Positions 42,538-51,781 of a stretch of DNA of 64,000 nucleotides are shown piece after piece. Position 1 is the stretch's first letter, and each line of letters opens with the position of its first letter. Source of the stretch: Aureispira sp. CCB-QB1 (GTDB lineage: Bacteria; Bacteroidota; Bacteroidia; Chitinophagales; Saprospiraceae); the NCBI RefSeq assembly GCF_000724545.1, contig NZ_JHBV01000021.1, forward strand, positions 62,001-126,000, given 5' to 3'. A program made the translations under genes and the position numbers. The notes below the pieces were generated by a model. That model was not told where the DNA came from, did no database searches, and saw only the letters and a program-made list of their open reading frames with translations.

Positions 42538-45210
42538 ATGAAAGGGATTATTTTTTCGATCACAATCAGCATTTTTCTTAGCACCTTCAGTCTTGCCCAA
42601 AACGAACAGTATGTTCCCAATCAGTTTTTGATTCAGATCAAGGCTCAGCATAATATCAAAGAACTAATGGCTCGATTAGTTGATTACAACCGTTCTATAG
42701 AGTGGCAAAAGCCACAACAACTCATTCCTAACATGGACATTTGGCTATTAGAGCACAACCAACCCAATTTGCAAGAAAAACTTTTACATATTTTGCAAGA
42801 CTTGTCTATGGTACAGGTTGCTCAGTACAACCACAAAGTAAACCTTCGATCGCCTAGCCCAATGGCAACGACTCCTAATGATCCTTTATTTAACAATCAA
42901 TGGCAATACATCAATACTGGAGCAGGTGGAGGCACAGCAGGTGTTGACTTAGATGCTGAATTAGCTTGGGATATTACCACAGGAGGACTGACAGCGAACA
43001 ACGATACCATTGTTGTCGCCATTTTAGACAATGGAATAAGTCCATCTCAAACCGATTTTGGCAACAATATCTGGCTCAACCATGCTGAAATCCCTAATAA
43101 CAATGTAGATGATGACGGAAATGGCTATAAAGACGACTACAAAGGTTGGAACCCCACTAGCAATACAGATTTAATTGCTGGAGGTTCACATGGAACATCA
43201 GTAGCAGGCATTATTGGTGCAAAAGGTGATAATAACAATGGAGTTGCTGGGGTAAATTGGAATGTAAAAATGATGATTATAAAAAATGATTTTAACACCA
43301 ATGAAGCCCATGTTCTGTCTTCTTATGGATATGTACTCACACAACGAAAAATTTATAATCAAACCAATGGAGCGCGTGGAGCTTATGTAGTTGCTACCAA
43401 TGCTTCTTGGGGTTTAGATAATGGACAACCCGCCAATGCACCTCTTTGGTGTTCTTTTTTTGATACCTTAGGCTCCTATGGAATACTAAACATTGCTTCT
43501 ACCGCCAATGCTAATGTAGATATAGAAGTGGTTGGTGATCTTCCAACAGCTTGCCCTAGCGATTATTTAGTAGCAGTTACCAATATTAATAAATTAGGTC
43601 AAAAAGACTTTGGTGCGGCATATGGCAATATTAGTATCGATTTAGGTGCTTTTGGTGCTGGTGTCTACACCACCAAGGCGCCATCTGGTTTTGGCACCTT
43701 TGGGGGAACTTCCGCTGCCTGTCCTCATGTAGCAGGAGCTGTTGCATTGATGTATGCTGGAGCTTGTAGTAATTTTATGTCTTACTCTTTAGCGCATCCA
43801 GACAGTGCGGCACTCAAAATGAAAACATACTTGATGAGCGGAGTAGTCCCCATTACAGATTTGGCAGGACGCAGTGTTTCAGAAGGCTACTTAAACTTAA
43901 ATAATAGTTTAAACTTATGTGTGAATGACTGTCCTACCAATACCTGTTTCTCTGTTTACGCCATTCACTCTAGTGCTGTTATTGATACACAAGCCCAAAT
44001 CAATTTCACCTTTACTCCTACCGTTAATCAAGCTCAATATCGCTACAAAGCACAAGGTGGGGCATGGTCTTCGTACAACCTTATTCCTATAGGGCAATCC
44101 AATTTTACATTGAACAATCTCACAGCCTGTACCAATTACGATGTAGAGATTGTCTCTTTTTGTAATGGCTCAACAGGTGAAAAAAACTTTTTTAGCTTCA
44201 AAACAGATGGTTGCTGTGAAGCTCCTAGAAATATCACCCATACTTCAGTTAGTCCTGATTCGGTATATGTGGAGTGGTCTAGTGTGCTAGCTGCCAATAG
44301 TTATCTAGTTGAATACAAAGAAATTAATACCACAACATGGCAACAACTGCCTAGTACAAGTAACAACAGCTACTGGTTATCTGGTCTAAATGCCTGTAGT
44401 TATTATGATTTGCGTATTCAAACGATTTGTAATAATGGTGCTAGAACCAATTATTCGGATACCATCCACTTTGTAACATTGGGCTGTGCATCTTGCAGTA
44501 CAATCAATTACTGTGCTGCCAATGGCAACAATACGACCGATGACTGGATAGATACCTTTAGGGTTGATAATTTCACCTATGCTTCTGGCAATAATAATGG
44601 CTATTTTTTATATAGCAATATTGATATTTTCCTAGGCAAAGGAGACTTTCACAACATAGCGATTAGTCAAGGTAAGAGCTTTACAGAGCATGTAAAAATT
44701 TGGTTGGATTTAAACCAAGATGGTGATTTTTGGGATCCAGGAGAAGAAATTTATAGTGCTGTTATGCCTGTTAATATGTCTACAATCTACGGTTCTATCA
44801 TTGTCCCTCCAACTGCTTTGTTGGGTGTTACTCGAATGCGTGTTGGGATTCGCTGGAACAACCCTCCATTGGTCTGTGGAGTAACCGATTTAGGAGAAAT
44901 TGAAGATTATTGTGTGCAAATAATTCCAGGAACAGCCATCCAACAACTTCCTAGTAGCCTTAGCACTTGCACCATTGCCCCTAATCCTTTTTCTGAAAAG
45001 ATTACATTAACGCTAGATTTAAACCAAGATACAGATGTTCATTTGTCAATTCTATCGGCAACAGGACAATTGGTCTACCATAATATTTTAAAAAATCAAA
45101 CAACAGGGGTTCATTCAATCGAGTTAGCTCCCAATATGCCAACAGGGGTCTATTTTCTACAAGTCAAAACACAAGACGGACAGGTCACTAAGCGAATTGT
45201 TAAATTATAA
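42538..45210 (+). CDS. Secreted S8 (subtilisin-like) serine peptidase with GEVED and T9SS domains
   Basis: This 890-residue exported protease has a signal peptide (FLSTFSLAQ), a propeptide-like region to ~125 and a subtilase domain. The catalytic triad is Asp164 (AILDNG), His218 (GGSHGTSVAG) and Ser392 (FGGTSAACPHVAG); all are present. After ~480 come fibronectin-like repeats (PRNITHTSVSPDSVYVEWSS), then a GEVED domain (WLDLNQDGDFWDPGEEIY, then DLGEIEDYCV). The last ~80 residues are a T9SS sorting domain (TIAPNPFSEKITLTLDL, GVYFLQVKTQDGQVTKRIVKL). It should be secreted through T9SS and processed at the surface. It is probably a nutrient-acquiring protease. Monocistronic, followed by a terminator. 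Confidence 0.95.
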   Translation: MKGIIFSITISIFLSTFSLAQNEQYVPNQFLIQIKAQHNIKELMARLVDYNRSIEWQKPQQLIPNMDIWLLEHNQPNLQEKLLHILQDLSMVQVAQYNHKVNLRSPSPMATTPNDPLFNNQWQYINTGAGGGTAGVDLDAELAWDITTGGLTANNDTIVVAILDNGISPSQTDFGNNIWLNHAEIPNNNVDDDGNGYKDDYKGWNPTSNTDLIAGGSHGTSVAGIIGAKGDNNNGVAGVNWNVKMMIIKNDFNTNEAHVLSSYGYVLTQRKIYNQTNGARGAYVVATNASWGLDNGQPANAPLWCSFFDTLGSYGILNIASTANANVDIEVVGDLPTACPSDYLVAVTNINKLGQKDFGAAYGNISIDLGAFGAGVYTTKAPSGFGTFGGTSAACPHVAGAVALMYAGACSNFMSYSLAHPDSAALKMKTYLMSGVVPITDLAGRSVSEGYLNLNNSLNLCVNDCPTNTCFSVYAIHSSAVIDTQAQINFTFTPTVNQAQYRYKAQGGAWSSYNLIPIGQSNFTLNNLTACTNYDVEIVSFCNGSTGEKNFFSFKTDGCCEAPRNITHTSVSPDSVYVEWSSVLAANSYLVEYKEINTTTWQQLPSTSNNSYWLSGLNACSYYDLRIQTICNNGARTNYSDTIHFVTLGCASCSTINYCAANGNNTTDDWIDTFRVDNFTYASGNNNGYFLYSNIDIFLGKGDFHNIAISQGKSFTEHVKIWLDLNQDGDFWDPGEEIYSAVMPVNMSTIYGSIIVPPTALLGVTRMRVGIRWNNPPLVCGVTDLGEIEDYCVQIIPGTAIQQLPSSLSTCTIAPNPFSEKITLTLDLNQDTDVHLSILSATGQLVYHNILKNQTTGVHSIELAPNMPTGVYFLQVKTQDGQVTKRIVKL

Positions 45211-45229
45211 AGTAGCACTTGCTTCTCTT

Positions 45230-45261
45230 AGCCAGTTTTCATGCGAAAGCTGGCTTTTTTT
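45230..45261 (+). terminator. Rho-independent terminator
   Basis: AGCCAGTTTTC (45230-45240) pairs with GAAAGCTGGCT (45245-45255), one wobble, 4-base loop, then TTTTTT. Confidence 0.92.
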
Positions 45262-45317
45262 ATCCTACTGTTACGATTAGGTTGAAACCACAAAAGCTAA
45301 CTACTAACTATCAACAG

Positions 45318-45345
45318 TTAGCTGCGCTGCTACTAAACTATACCA
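45318..45345 (+). repeat. Dispersed intergenic repeat, copy 4
   Basis: TTAGCTGCGCTGCTACT (45318-45334) is followed by AAACTATACCA. It sits between the terminator and the end of dinB. Confidence 0.65.
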
Positions 45346-45349
45346 TCAA

Positions 45350-46450
45350 TCAAAAATCATCAAAATCAAATTTAAGTTGATAACCTATACCAGGAATATC
45401 TCCTTGTTTTTGCAAATTAGATGCAGTTAGACCTATTAGTCTTATTTTTTCAAAGCTATCTATGTTATCTCGTAATAACTCGTGGGCAAACTTCCGAATT
45501 TCATCCAAAGAAGTAATATAGTACTCCTTCGACAAAGAGCGAGTCATGAGTTGAAAATCACTTGTTTTTAACTTTAGTGTAATCGTTCTACCAAAATTAT
45601 TGGCTTTGGTCAGCCGTTCAAAAAACTGTAAGATAATTGGCTCTAAGGCTATTACAATATCTTCAAATGTTGATAAATCTTCTCTAAAGGTTCGTTCTAC
45701 AGCCAACGATTTTCGAATGCGATTGGAATTAACTGGTCGGTTGTCAATTCCTCGGACAATGTTATAATAAAATCGCCCGACCTTACCAAAATATTGCGCC
45801 AACTCTAGTTTGGTCAATTTTTTAAGATCTCCTCCCGTTTGAAGACCAAGGCTACGCATTTTTTCAGCCGTTACCTTTCCGACTCCATGGAATTTTTTTA
45901 CGGGCAATTGCTCCAAAAAGGGAATAGCTTGATGAGGACGAATAACCGTAATGCCATTGGGTTTCTTTAAATCTGAAGCAATTTTAGCAATAAATTTACA
46001 GTAGGAAACACCCGCAGAACAGGTCAATTGTGTAGCTTCCCAAATGTCTTGCATGATGCTAGTGGCTACATCTGTTGCCAAGGCAATATTTTTTTTATTG
46101 GTTGTTACATCCAAATAAGCCTCATCCAACGAAAGAGGCTCTATCGAATCTGTATACGATTCAAAAATTGTACGAATCTGTTGCGAAACTTGCCGATACA
46201 CATCAAATCGAGCAGGGACAAAAATTAGTTGAGGACATAATTGCTTGGCTCTAAAGCTAGACATTGCAGAGTGCACCCCATATTTACGAGCCTCATAACT
46301 AGCCGTTGCCACCACTCCTCTAGAACCTCCTCCTCCTACAGCTATAGCTTTTCCTTTCAGTTCTGGATGGTCTCGCTGCTCTATGGAAGCATAAAATGCA
46401 TCCATATCAATGTGTATAATTCGTCTAGTATAATCAGCTTCTATTCCCAA
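45350..46450 (-). CDS. dinB: DNA polymerase IV (Y-family)
   Basis: This translesion DNA polymerase copies past damaged bases. The 366-residue protein shows IIHIDMDAFYASIEQRDHPEL (palm aspartates), PLSLDEAYLDVT (the second metal-binding pair), SAGVSYCKFIAKIASDLKKP and the helix-hairpin-helix GVGKVTAEKMRSLGL. It starts at TTG 46450; no ATG or GTG lies between this codon and the upstream in-frame stop, and the sequence enters the conserved IIHIDMD segment within ten residues. The C-terminus QLKFDFDDF may serve as a clamp-binding motif (QLxxxF-like). Monocistronic. Confidence 0.95.
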   Translation of the reverse strand: MGIEADYTRRIIHIDMDAFYASIEQRDHPELKGKAIAVGGGGSRGVVATASYEARKYGVHSAMSSFRAKQLCPQLIFVPARFDVYRQVSQQIRTIFESYTDSIEPLSLDEAYLDVTTNKKNIALATDVATSIMQDIWEATQLTCSAGVSYCKFIAKIASDLKKPNGITVIRPHQAIPFLEQLPVKKFHGVGKVTAEKMRSLGLQTGGDLKKLTKLELAQYFGKVGRFYYNIVRGIDNRPVNSNRIRKSLAVERTFREDLSTFEDIVIALEPIILQFFERLTKANNFGRTITLKLKTSDFQLMTRSLSKEYYITSLDEIRKFAHELLRDNIDSFEKIRLIGLTASNLQKQGDIPGIGYQLKFDFDDF

Positions 46451-46716
46451 TTGTAAAAACTTAAAATGCCTGTAATTTTACTACGAATATACTATGATTT
46501 ATTAGGAATAATTAGAATCATATTCTTAAATAACAACACTTCCTGCTAAAATAAAATACATTATAGCATTGCCAAAACGACGAATATGAGTTCATGTGAT
46601 ACCAATATTGCTTTTCTCTTGACGAATATGGATTTTTTCTTCACAAAAAGATTTAATAAGTTATATTAGAGTAATACTAATATTTAAATTCATTCATCAC
46701 CTAAATTTATACAACT

Positions 46717-47115
46717 ATGAAAAACTTATTTTTATGCAGTGTTTTCTTTTTCCTAATGAGTTTCTCTTATGGACAGACATTAGTTGTCACGAACTCAACA
46801 GGTTTCCCGCTTACCGTTGGAGCGCAACTGACCTGTGAATCTCCCAATGTATGTCCACCTAGTATTGGAGCGTCCGTCAACACAACGGATCCAGTTCCTG
46901 ATGGGACAACAACAACATTAACATTTCCAGACCCTGACTCAGGTTGTACAGGACCTTATCGTCCTTATAGAATTGGAGCTAGTATTTTTGGTGGGGGATC
47001 GGCGAGTTGGCAGATAAACACTTGCTGGAATCCAGCTTGTGTCACTAGTTCTGGTCCCTTTAACATTGTCATTACATTCTGTTCAGACACAGAAACTCAT
47101 GTTACTATTTTTTAG
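46717..47115 (+). CDS. Small secreted cysteine-containing protein of unknown function
   Basis: This 132-residue protein has a clear signal peptide (FFFLMSFSYGQ, cleavage near 20). The mature ~112 residues contain six cysteines (TCESPNVC, GCTGP, NTCWNPAC, FCSD), probably forming disulfides, and are rich in Thr, Pro, Gly and Ser, consistent with a beta-sandwich. I recognise no family. Gene spacing (266 bases upstream, terminator downstream) suggests it is transcribed alone. It has no T9SS domain. Confidence 0.65.
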   Translation: MKNLFLCSVFFFLMSFSYGQTLVVTNSTGFPLTVGAQLTCESPNVCPPSIGASVNTTDPVPDGTTTTLTFPDPDSGCTGPYRPYRIGASIFGGGSASWQINTCWNPACVTSSGPFNIVITFCSDTETHVTIF

Positions 47116-47152
47116 ATTGTAGCTTGTTCCCTACTTGATTTCTTTTAATATT

Positions 47153-47186
47153 AATGCTTTGTTTCTACTGGAATAAAGCATTTTTA
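47153..47186 (+). terminator. Probable terminator
   Basis: AATGCTTT (47153-47160) pairs with AAAGCATT (47175-47182), then a short T-run. Possibly bidirectional with the convergent membrane-protein gene. Confidence 0.65.
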
Positions 47187-47194
47187 TCTATACT

Positions 47195-47710
47195 TTATCG
47201 TTTCCAACGGTTGTAAATTCTCTCGCAATAAGCTTTAAAACGCCATCGAACCAACAACTCTAAGAGTATTAAAGCAGGTAAAATAGTTACCAGATACAAG
47301 ACGACTAAAGTAGGTAGAAAACTATTTAGATAAATTAGAAAAGGTTGTAATAATCCAAACATTAGGGTTGTGACAAATGGCAATAAGGTAAGCAACATAT
47401 AACAAAACAAATAAGTAGTATCGCCTTTGGGTCCCTTTTCTCGTCCCGATATTTCGGGTTTAACTCCAAAGATGTATACCACTTGCAAAAAAAGCATGGA
47501 CAAAAATGAGTAACGCCCTAACAACTTTCCATATCCCTCTAAATTATAAAACAAATCATTGAGCAAAGTAGGTAATAAGTGCGCATAACCTAACATTGCA
47601 AAGCTAGCTGCTATTAAGATCAATAGTCGAATTAATAAAAAGTCATCGGTTATAATGGTTTTTCGCTGGTGCTTTGAAGAAATTTTTTTCTCCAGGACAG
47701 GCTCTTCCAT
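47195..47710 (-). CDS. Integral membrane protein of unknown function
   Basis: This 171-residue protein has a polar basic N-terminus, then four predicted membrane helices (about 27-50, 68-85, 98-120 and 128-152) and a basic end (RWRFKAYCERIYNRWKR). I do not recognise a family. It is monocistronic. A perfect 16-bp palindrome lies ~95 bases upstream. Confidence 0.65.
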   Translation of the reverse strand: MEEPVLEKKISSKHQRKTIITDDFLLIRLLILIAASFAMLGYAHLLPTLLNDLFYNLEGYGKLLGRYSFLSMLFLQVVYIFGVKPEISGREKGPKGDTTYLFCYMLLTLLPFVTTLMFGLLQPFLIYLNSFLPTLVVLYLVTILPALILLELLVRWRFKAYCERIYNRWKR

Positions 47711-47803
47711 AATTTGGTTTTGGTGGTTGATTTTTCGAATAAAGACATAGCTTGTCTGGGGTAGGTCTAGGAAAACAAAACGTCATTTAAAAAACGCCTT
47801 AGG

Positions 47804-47819
47804 TTTTAGTTAACTAAAA
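47804..47819. other. Perfect 16-bp palindrome
   Basis: TTTTAGTTAACTAAAA is a perfect palindrome upstream of the minus-strand membrane-protein gene. It could be an operator; no regulator is nearby. Confidence 0.5.
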
Positions 47820-48033
47820 AAACAAAATAATAGTTTCACTTCAATACAAAAAAGTATTACGATCTTCTTATTAATCTATTTTTTACAACTCTCAAAGCAC
47901 TTTTTTCATAATTTTCGTTAACACTTATCACATAATAAATCTTCTGACAGCTTTTCGTTCTATTTTTAGACAACAGGCTGCTTTATACAATTACAGATTA
48001 CGCAGAAAAGACAGGCTTAATTTTTTCAAAAAA

Positions 48034-48065
48034 AAAGCCTACAGTAAATGAATACCATAGGCTTT
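48034..48065 (-). terminator. Probable terminator of the acyl-CoA dehydrogenase gene
   Basis: AAAGCCTA (48034-48041) pairs with TAGGCTTT (48058-48065); on the minus strand a T-run follows (A-run 48028-48036). Confidence 0.7.
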
Positions 48066-48118
48066 GCAATAAATTGCTATCTGTCTTACTTCAAACAAGA
48101 AGTAGAGTCTACATATTT

Positions 48119-49924
48119 TTAGTAACAATATTCGTTAGACTCAATAATTGGTTTAGCGATTGCTCTACGAGCATCTCTAACGTTTACTGTTTTGTATTTT
48201 GCATAACGTTTGATTCCCATCAACATCATACGCAATGGTTCGCCTTCTGCAAATGAGCAGAGAGCGTCTTTTGCATTTTTAGCAATTCGATCAATTGCAT
48301 CAAACAAGAACACCTCTAAGATATGTGTTGGATTGGTCACATCGCCCCCTTTCATAGCTAATTTTTGAACTCTCAACAACAAAGATTCTGCTGTAAAGAC
48401 ATCCATCATTACATCAGCAATATTCATTGTAATTTGTTGTTCCATTTTCAAATCCAAATTACCATCCATTTGAGCTTTGGCAGCACCACCAGCCACAATC
48501 AATAGAATTTTTTTCATATTCTTGACCGTGTCAATTTCCACTCCAAATGCACCTTCTGTTTTAGAAGCACTAGGCATAGATGTCAATTCTTTTTGTACCG
48601 CCCATGCTGGACCAACCAAGTCGATGTGTCCTTTCATCGCACGCTTTAAGGTCATTGCCAAAGTCAATAAGCGGTTGATTTCGTTGGTACCTTCAAAGAT
48701 ACGATTGATACGAGCATCGCGATAATGGCGTGCTGCTTCATACTCTTCAGAGAAACCATATCCTCCATGGATTTGAACCGTTTCATCGACAACATAGTCC
48801 AACATTTCTGATCCCAATACTTTTAACATAGCGCACTCTACAGCATATTCTTCAGCTGCTTGCAACTTCGCTTCTGCATAAGACATTCCTTTCCCATTAT
48901 CATACAACGCTTCTGCTTTTTGTTGCAACAACATTGACGTACGATACAAAGCCGATTCTACAGCATAAATTTGAACTGCTTGCTCTGCCAGTTTATATTG
49001 AATAGCACCAAAACTAGAAATAGGTTGTTTGAATTGGTGACGCTCATTAGAATAAGCAATACCAGCGCGTACATTGCGTTTAGCAGCTCCCAAAGCCATT
49101 ACACCTAACTTAAAGCGACCAATGTTCAATACATTAAATGCAATTAAGTGCCCTTTTCCGATTTCGCCTAAAACTGCTGATTTGTGTACTTTTACATTTT
49201 CAAAAAATACTTGACGAGTTGAAGATCCTTTGATACCCAATTTGTCCTCTTCTGCACCAAGGCTTACTCCTTCTACACCTGCTTCTACTAAGAAACCTGT
49301 AAATTTATCTCCGTCTACTTGAGCAAAAACGATAAAGACATCTGCAAATCCTGAATTCGTGATCCACATTTTTTGACCAGAAATAAGGTAGTGTTCCCCG
49401 TCTTCTGTTGGCATTGCCTTTGTTTTTGCTGCCAAAGCATCTGATCCTGAGCCTGGTTCAGTTAAACAGTAAGAAGCAACCAATTCTCCAGAACACAATC
49501 CTGGCAAATATTTTTTCTTTTGTTCTTCCGATCCATAATAAAAGATAGGAAGCATTCCAATACCAGTATGAGCAGAAACAGCAACAGAGAAACATCCTGC
49601 ATAGCCAATCTCTTCTGCTATAATGGTGTTCGTATTGGTATCCATAGGCATTCCACCGTATTCTTCTGGGATATGAGGTCCCAACAATCCTAGTTCTCCA
49701 GCAACAGCTAACTTCGCTTTTGCTAGACCTTCTTCTTGCTTTTCTAGTGCTTGGTAATTGGGTTCGATCTCTGTATTAACAAAGTCCTTTACCATTGCAC
49801 GAATCATATCCTGTTCTTCATTCGTATCTTCGGGGGTAAAAGTATCTTGAGGTAAAGAGTCTTTGATAATAAACTCACTTCCTTTTAAGACTTCTGTGGT
49901 CTTATTTTCTACTACATCTGCCAT
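48119..49924 (-). CDS. Acyl-CoA dehydrogenase, long C-terminal form
   Basis: This 601-residue FAD enzyme oxidises acyl-CoA to enoyl-CoA in fatty-acid beta-oxidation. I chose ATG 49924 (MADVVENKTTEVLKGSEFI), not the start at 50026, since the extra 34 residues do not look like the family. Characteristic segments are CLTEPGSGSDALAAKTKA, WITNSGFADVFIVFAQV, DKLGIKGSSTRQVFFENV, QFKQPISSFGAIQYKLAE and GGYGFSEEYEAARHYRDARINRIFEGTNEINR, the last holding the catalytic-base region. The C-terminal ~150 residues are an extra helical domain, as in VLCAD-like and FadE-like members. The other beta-oxidation genes are not in this window. Confidence 0.93.
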   Translation of the reverse strand: MADVVENKTTEVLKGSEFIIKDSLPQDTFTPEDTNEEQDMIRAMVKDFVNTEIEPNYQALEKQEEGLAKAKLAVAGELGLLGPHIPEEYGGMPMDTNTNTIIAEEIGYAGCFSVAVSAHTGIGMLPIFYYGSEEQKKKYLPGLCSGELVASYCLTEPGSGSDALAAKTKAMPTEDGEHYLISGQKMWITNSGFADVFIVFAQVDGDKFTGFLVEAGVEGVSLGAEEDKLGIKGSSTRQVFFENVKVHKSAVLGEIGKGHLIAFNVLNIGRFKLGVMALGAAKRNVRAGIAYSNERHQFKQPISSFGAIQYKLAEQAVQIYAVESALYRTSMLLQQKAEALYDNGKGMSYAEAKLQAAEEYAVECAMLKVLGSEMLDYVVDETVQIHGGYGFSEEYEAARHYRDARINRIFEGTNEINRLLTLAMTLKRAMKGHIDLVGPAWAVQKELTSMPSASKTEGAFGVEIDTVKNMKKILLIVAGGAAKAQMDGNLDLKMEQQITMNIADVMMDVFTAESLLLRVQKLAMKGGDVTNPTHILEVFLFDAIDRIAKNAKDALCSFAEGEPLRMMLMGIKRYAKYKTVNVRDARRAIAKPIIESNEYCY

Positions 49925-50559
49925 AATTATATTATTTAATGATTTTCTTGCTTGATTCAATACAGTACCTATACCATATTGTTTCTGCATTATTTTGTTA
50001 GTTGATTTTTGGTAATATTGGTCCATTGGTCAAGAGATTTTCACCATCAAGACTAAACTATAAACCCAATATTAGTTTAATAGTTTATCCTAAACGCAAA
50101 GAAAGAGGCAACGCTAGTGACGCGAAACCTCTCTCTTTCTCCAAAAAGGACAAAATATTCTTCGATTTATTTATACGAAGATAAGAAAAAAAATTAAAAT
50201 TTACAATTCCTATAAACAAAAGAAGGATGTTTGGTTTTCTCTCTTATTTAGATCATAACTCACGTTGACTTTACAGTTTAAGTCTCTTCATTACAATAGA
50301 GTAAGTCTCACCTATCAAAACCTCCAATTGATGGTTTAAAACCTTTGGTTGTTACAACTAAAAGATAAACACTTTTGTACTCAAAAAGTTTTCGCCATCA
50401 ATATCCCACAAACACATTTTATATATCTTATATCTACATAGCTAAAAAATAATTATAGCTCTCATACATTAATATTGCTCCTTAAGTTCGTTTATAATAA
50501 GGTTTCGTTTGTGCAACCAAATATCTTTAACAAAATATTTTAACTATCTTCTATATAAT
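49925..50559. other. Divergent intergenic region between the acyl-CoA dehydrogenase and AraC-type genes
   Basis: 635 bases. On the minus strand ATTG followed after 20 bases by TATCTTCG (about 50168-50197) could be a near-consensus promoter of the dehydrogenase. An imperfect inverted repeat (AGAAAGAGG against CCTCTCTCTTTCT, 50098-50143) encloses CGCTAGTGACGCG and could fold in the leader. No gene is seen. Confidence 0.45.
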
Positions 50560-51591
50560 ATGAATACATCTTTAAACAATCAGGTTACTTTTTCAACTTT
50601 TGAAAAAGCTATCAAAAATGCCCTTCCTCTGACTCAACAGGAAAAATTTTCTTCCTTTTTCACTTCTGTTTACAAAGTTGACTTTGACTTGCCTCAACTT
50701 GGACATATCAAAATTGAGACTAAAAAAATTAGCGATAGGTTTACCTTTCAAGTACTTGAAGTTTATCCTACTCAAGACGCTATACTTGATGTTACGGCAA
50801 AAAAGGCAACGGTAGGATTTAGTTTTTATGTTTCAGGAAAAGCAAATGGTTATTTAGTTGATAAAAAAATGACACTTCCCATGGTAGCTGATACAGGAAT
50901 TATTTGTGTCAGTAATTATGGACGCTCGCAAATCCATTTTACCAAAAATCAGCCTTTTGTAAATATTAATCTGTTTATCCTTAGCAAGCATTTTATTGAT
51001 TTTATGGGTAAATCATTCTCTTTTCTACCTAATGAATTTCAAATGGCTCTACAAGATGATAGCATTTACTACGGGATAGGAGGAGCTACAAAAGCTGAAA
51101 TTAGCCAGCATCTTTGGGATTTGCGCAACGATAATTTCACCAACCATAACGCTGCTTTTTTGAGAGAAAGTACTGCTCTAAAAATCATGGGCATCCAATT
51201 GTCGGAACTAGTCTATGACAAAAAAAAGGAAAAGGCAGAAGATATAAGAAAAATCCAATTGGCGCACGATATTATCAAAAACTCTTTAATGAATCCTCCC
51301 AAAGTAAAAGCACTTGCTCAACAAGTTGGTTTAAGTGAATTCAAATTAAAAAATGGATTTAAGAATGCATTTAAAATGCCAATTTATACTTTCCTAATCG
51401 ATTGCCGTATGAAAAAAGCTGTCGAATTATTGACTAAAAAAGGCTATAGCGTCAAAGAAACAGCTTATGATATCGGTTATTCCAACCCCAATGCTTTTTC
51501 TAATGCATTTCTAAAAAAGTACGGCGTATATCCAACCGAATTTGTAAAAAATCAAACCGTTTATAAAGATAATCCATCTACGCAACCATAA
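50560..51591 (+). CDS. AraC-family transcriptional regulator
   Basis: This 343-residue cytoplasmic regulator has an N-terminal domain of no recognised family (residues 1-~235) and a C-terminal AraC-type double helix-turn-helix (KVKALAQQVGLSEFKLKNGF ... SVKETAYDIGYSNPNAFSNAFLKKYGVYPTEF, residues ~245-330). I chose ATG 50560 (MNTSLNNQVTFSTF); the TTG at 50509 adds residues without support. It stands opposite the acyl-CoA dehydrogenase, and upstream of the giant T9SS protein, either of which could be its target, though nothing shows it. Confidence 0.9.
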   Translation: MNTSLNNQVTFSTFEKAIKNALPLTQQEKFSSFFTSVYKVDFDLPQLGHIKIETKKISDRFTFQVLEVYPTQDAILDVTAKKATVGFSFYVSGKANGYLVDKKMTLPMVADTGIICVSNYGRSQIHFTKNQPFVNINLFILSKHFIDFMGKSFSFLPNEFQMALQDDSIYYGIGGATKAEISQHLWDLRNDNFTNHNAAFLRESTALKIMGIQLSELVYDKKKEKAEDIRKIQLAHDIIKNSLMNPPKVKALAQQVGLSEFKLKNGFKNAFKMPIYTFLIDCRMKKAVELLTKKGYSVKETAYDIGYSNPNAFSNAFLKKYGVYPTEFVKNQTVYKDNPSTQP

Positions 51592-51781
51592 AGCTAGTAA
51601 GGGTGTTGCTCCGTTTTGAGTAGATTTTTCTGTAAAAATAGTAGATACTTATGCTCTAAATAGACGTAATTTGCCTTATTAACTTTCCCTTTCTTAATCA
51701 TTCCCTTTTCATAACAACTACTTAATAAATAAGTAGTTGAGGCACTTTATTATTTTTATTTAACCCATTATTATTATTATT

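Larger units (their letters stand above)
47711..48118. other. Intergenic region
   Basis: 408 bases, AT-rich, with the palindrome above and the acyl-CoA dehydrogenase terminator. No gene is seen. Confidence 0.5.

Noticed and set aside
49925-50026. Upstream start of the acyl-CoA dehydrogenase at 50026
   Set aside because: The 34 added residues do not resemble the family N-terminus; MADVVENKTT at 49924 does.
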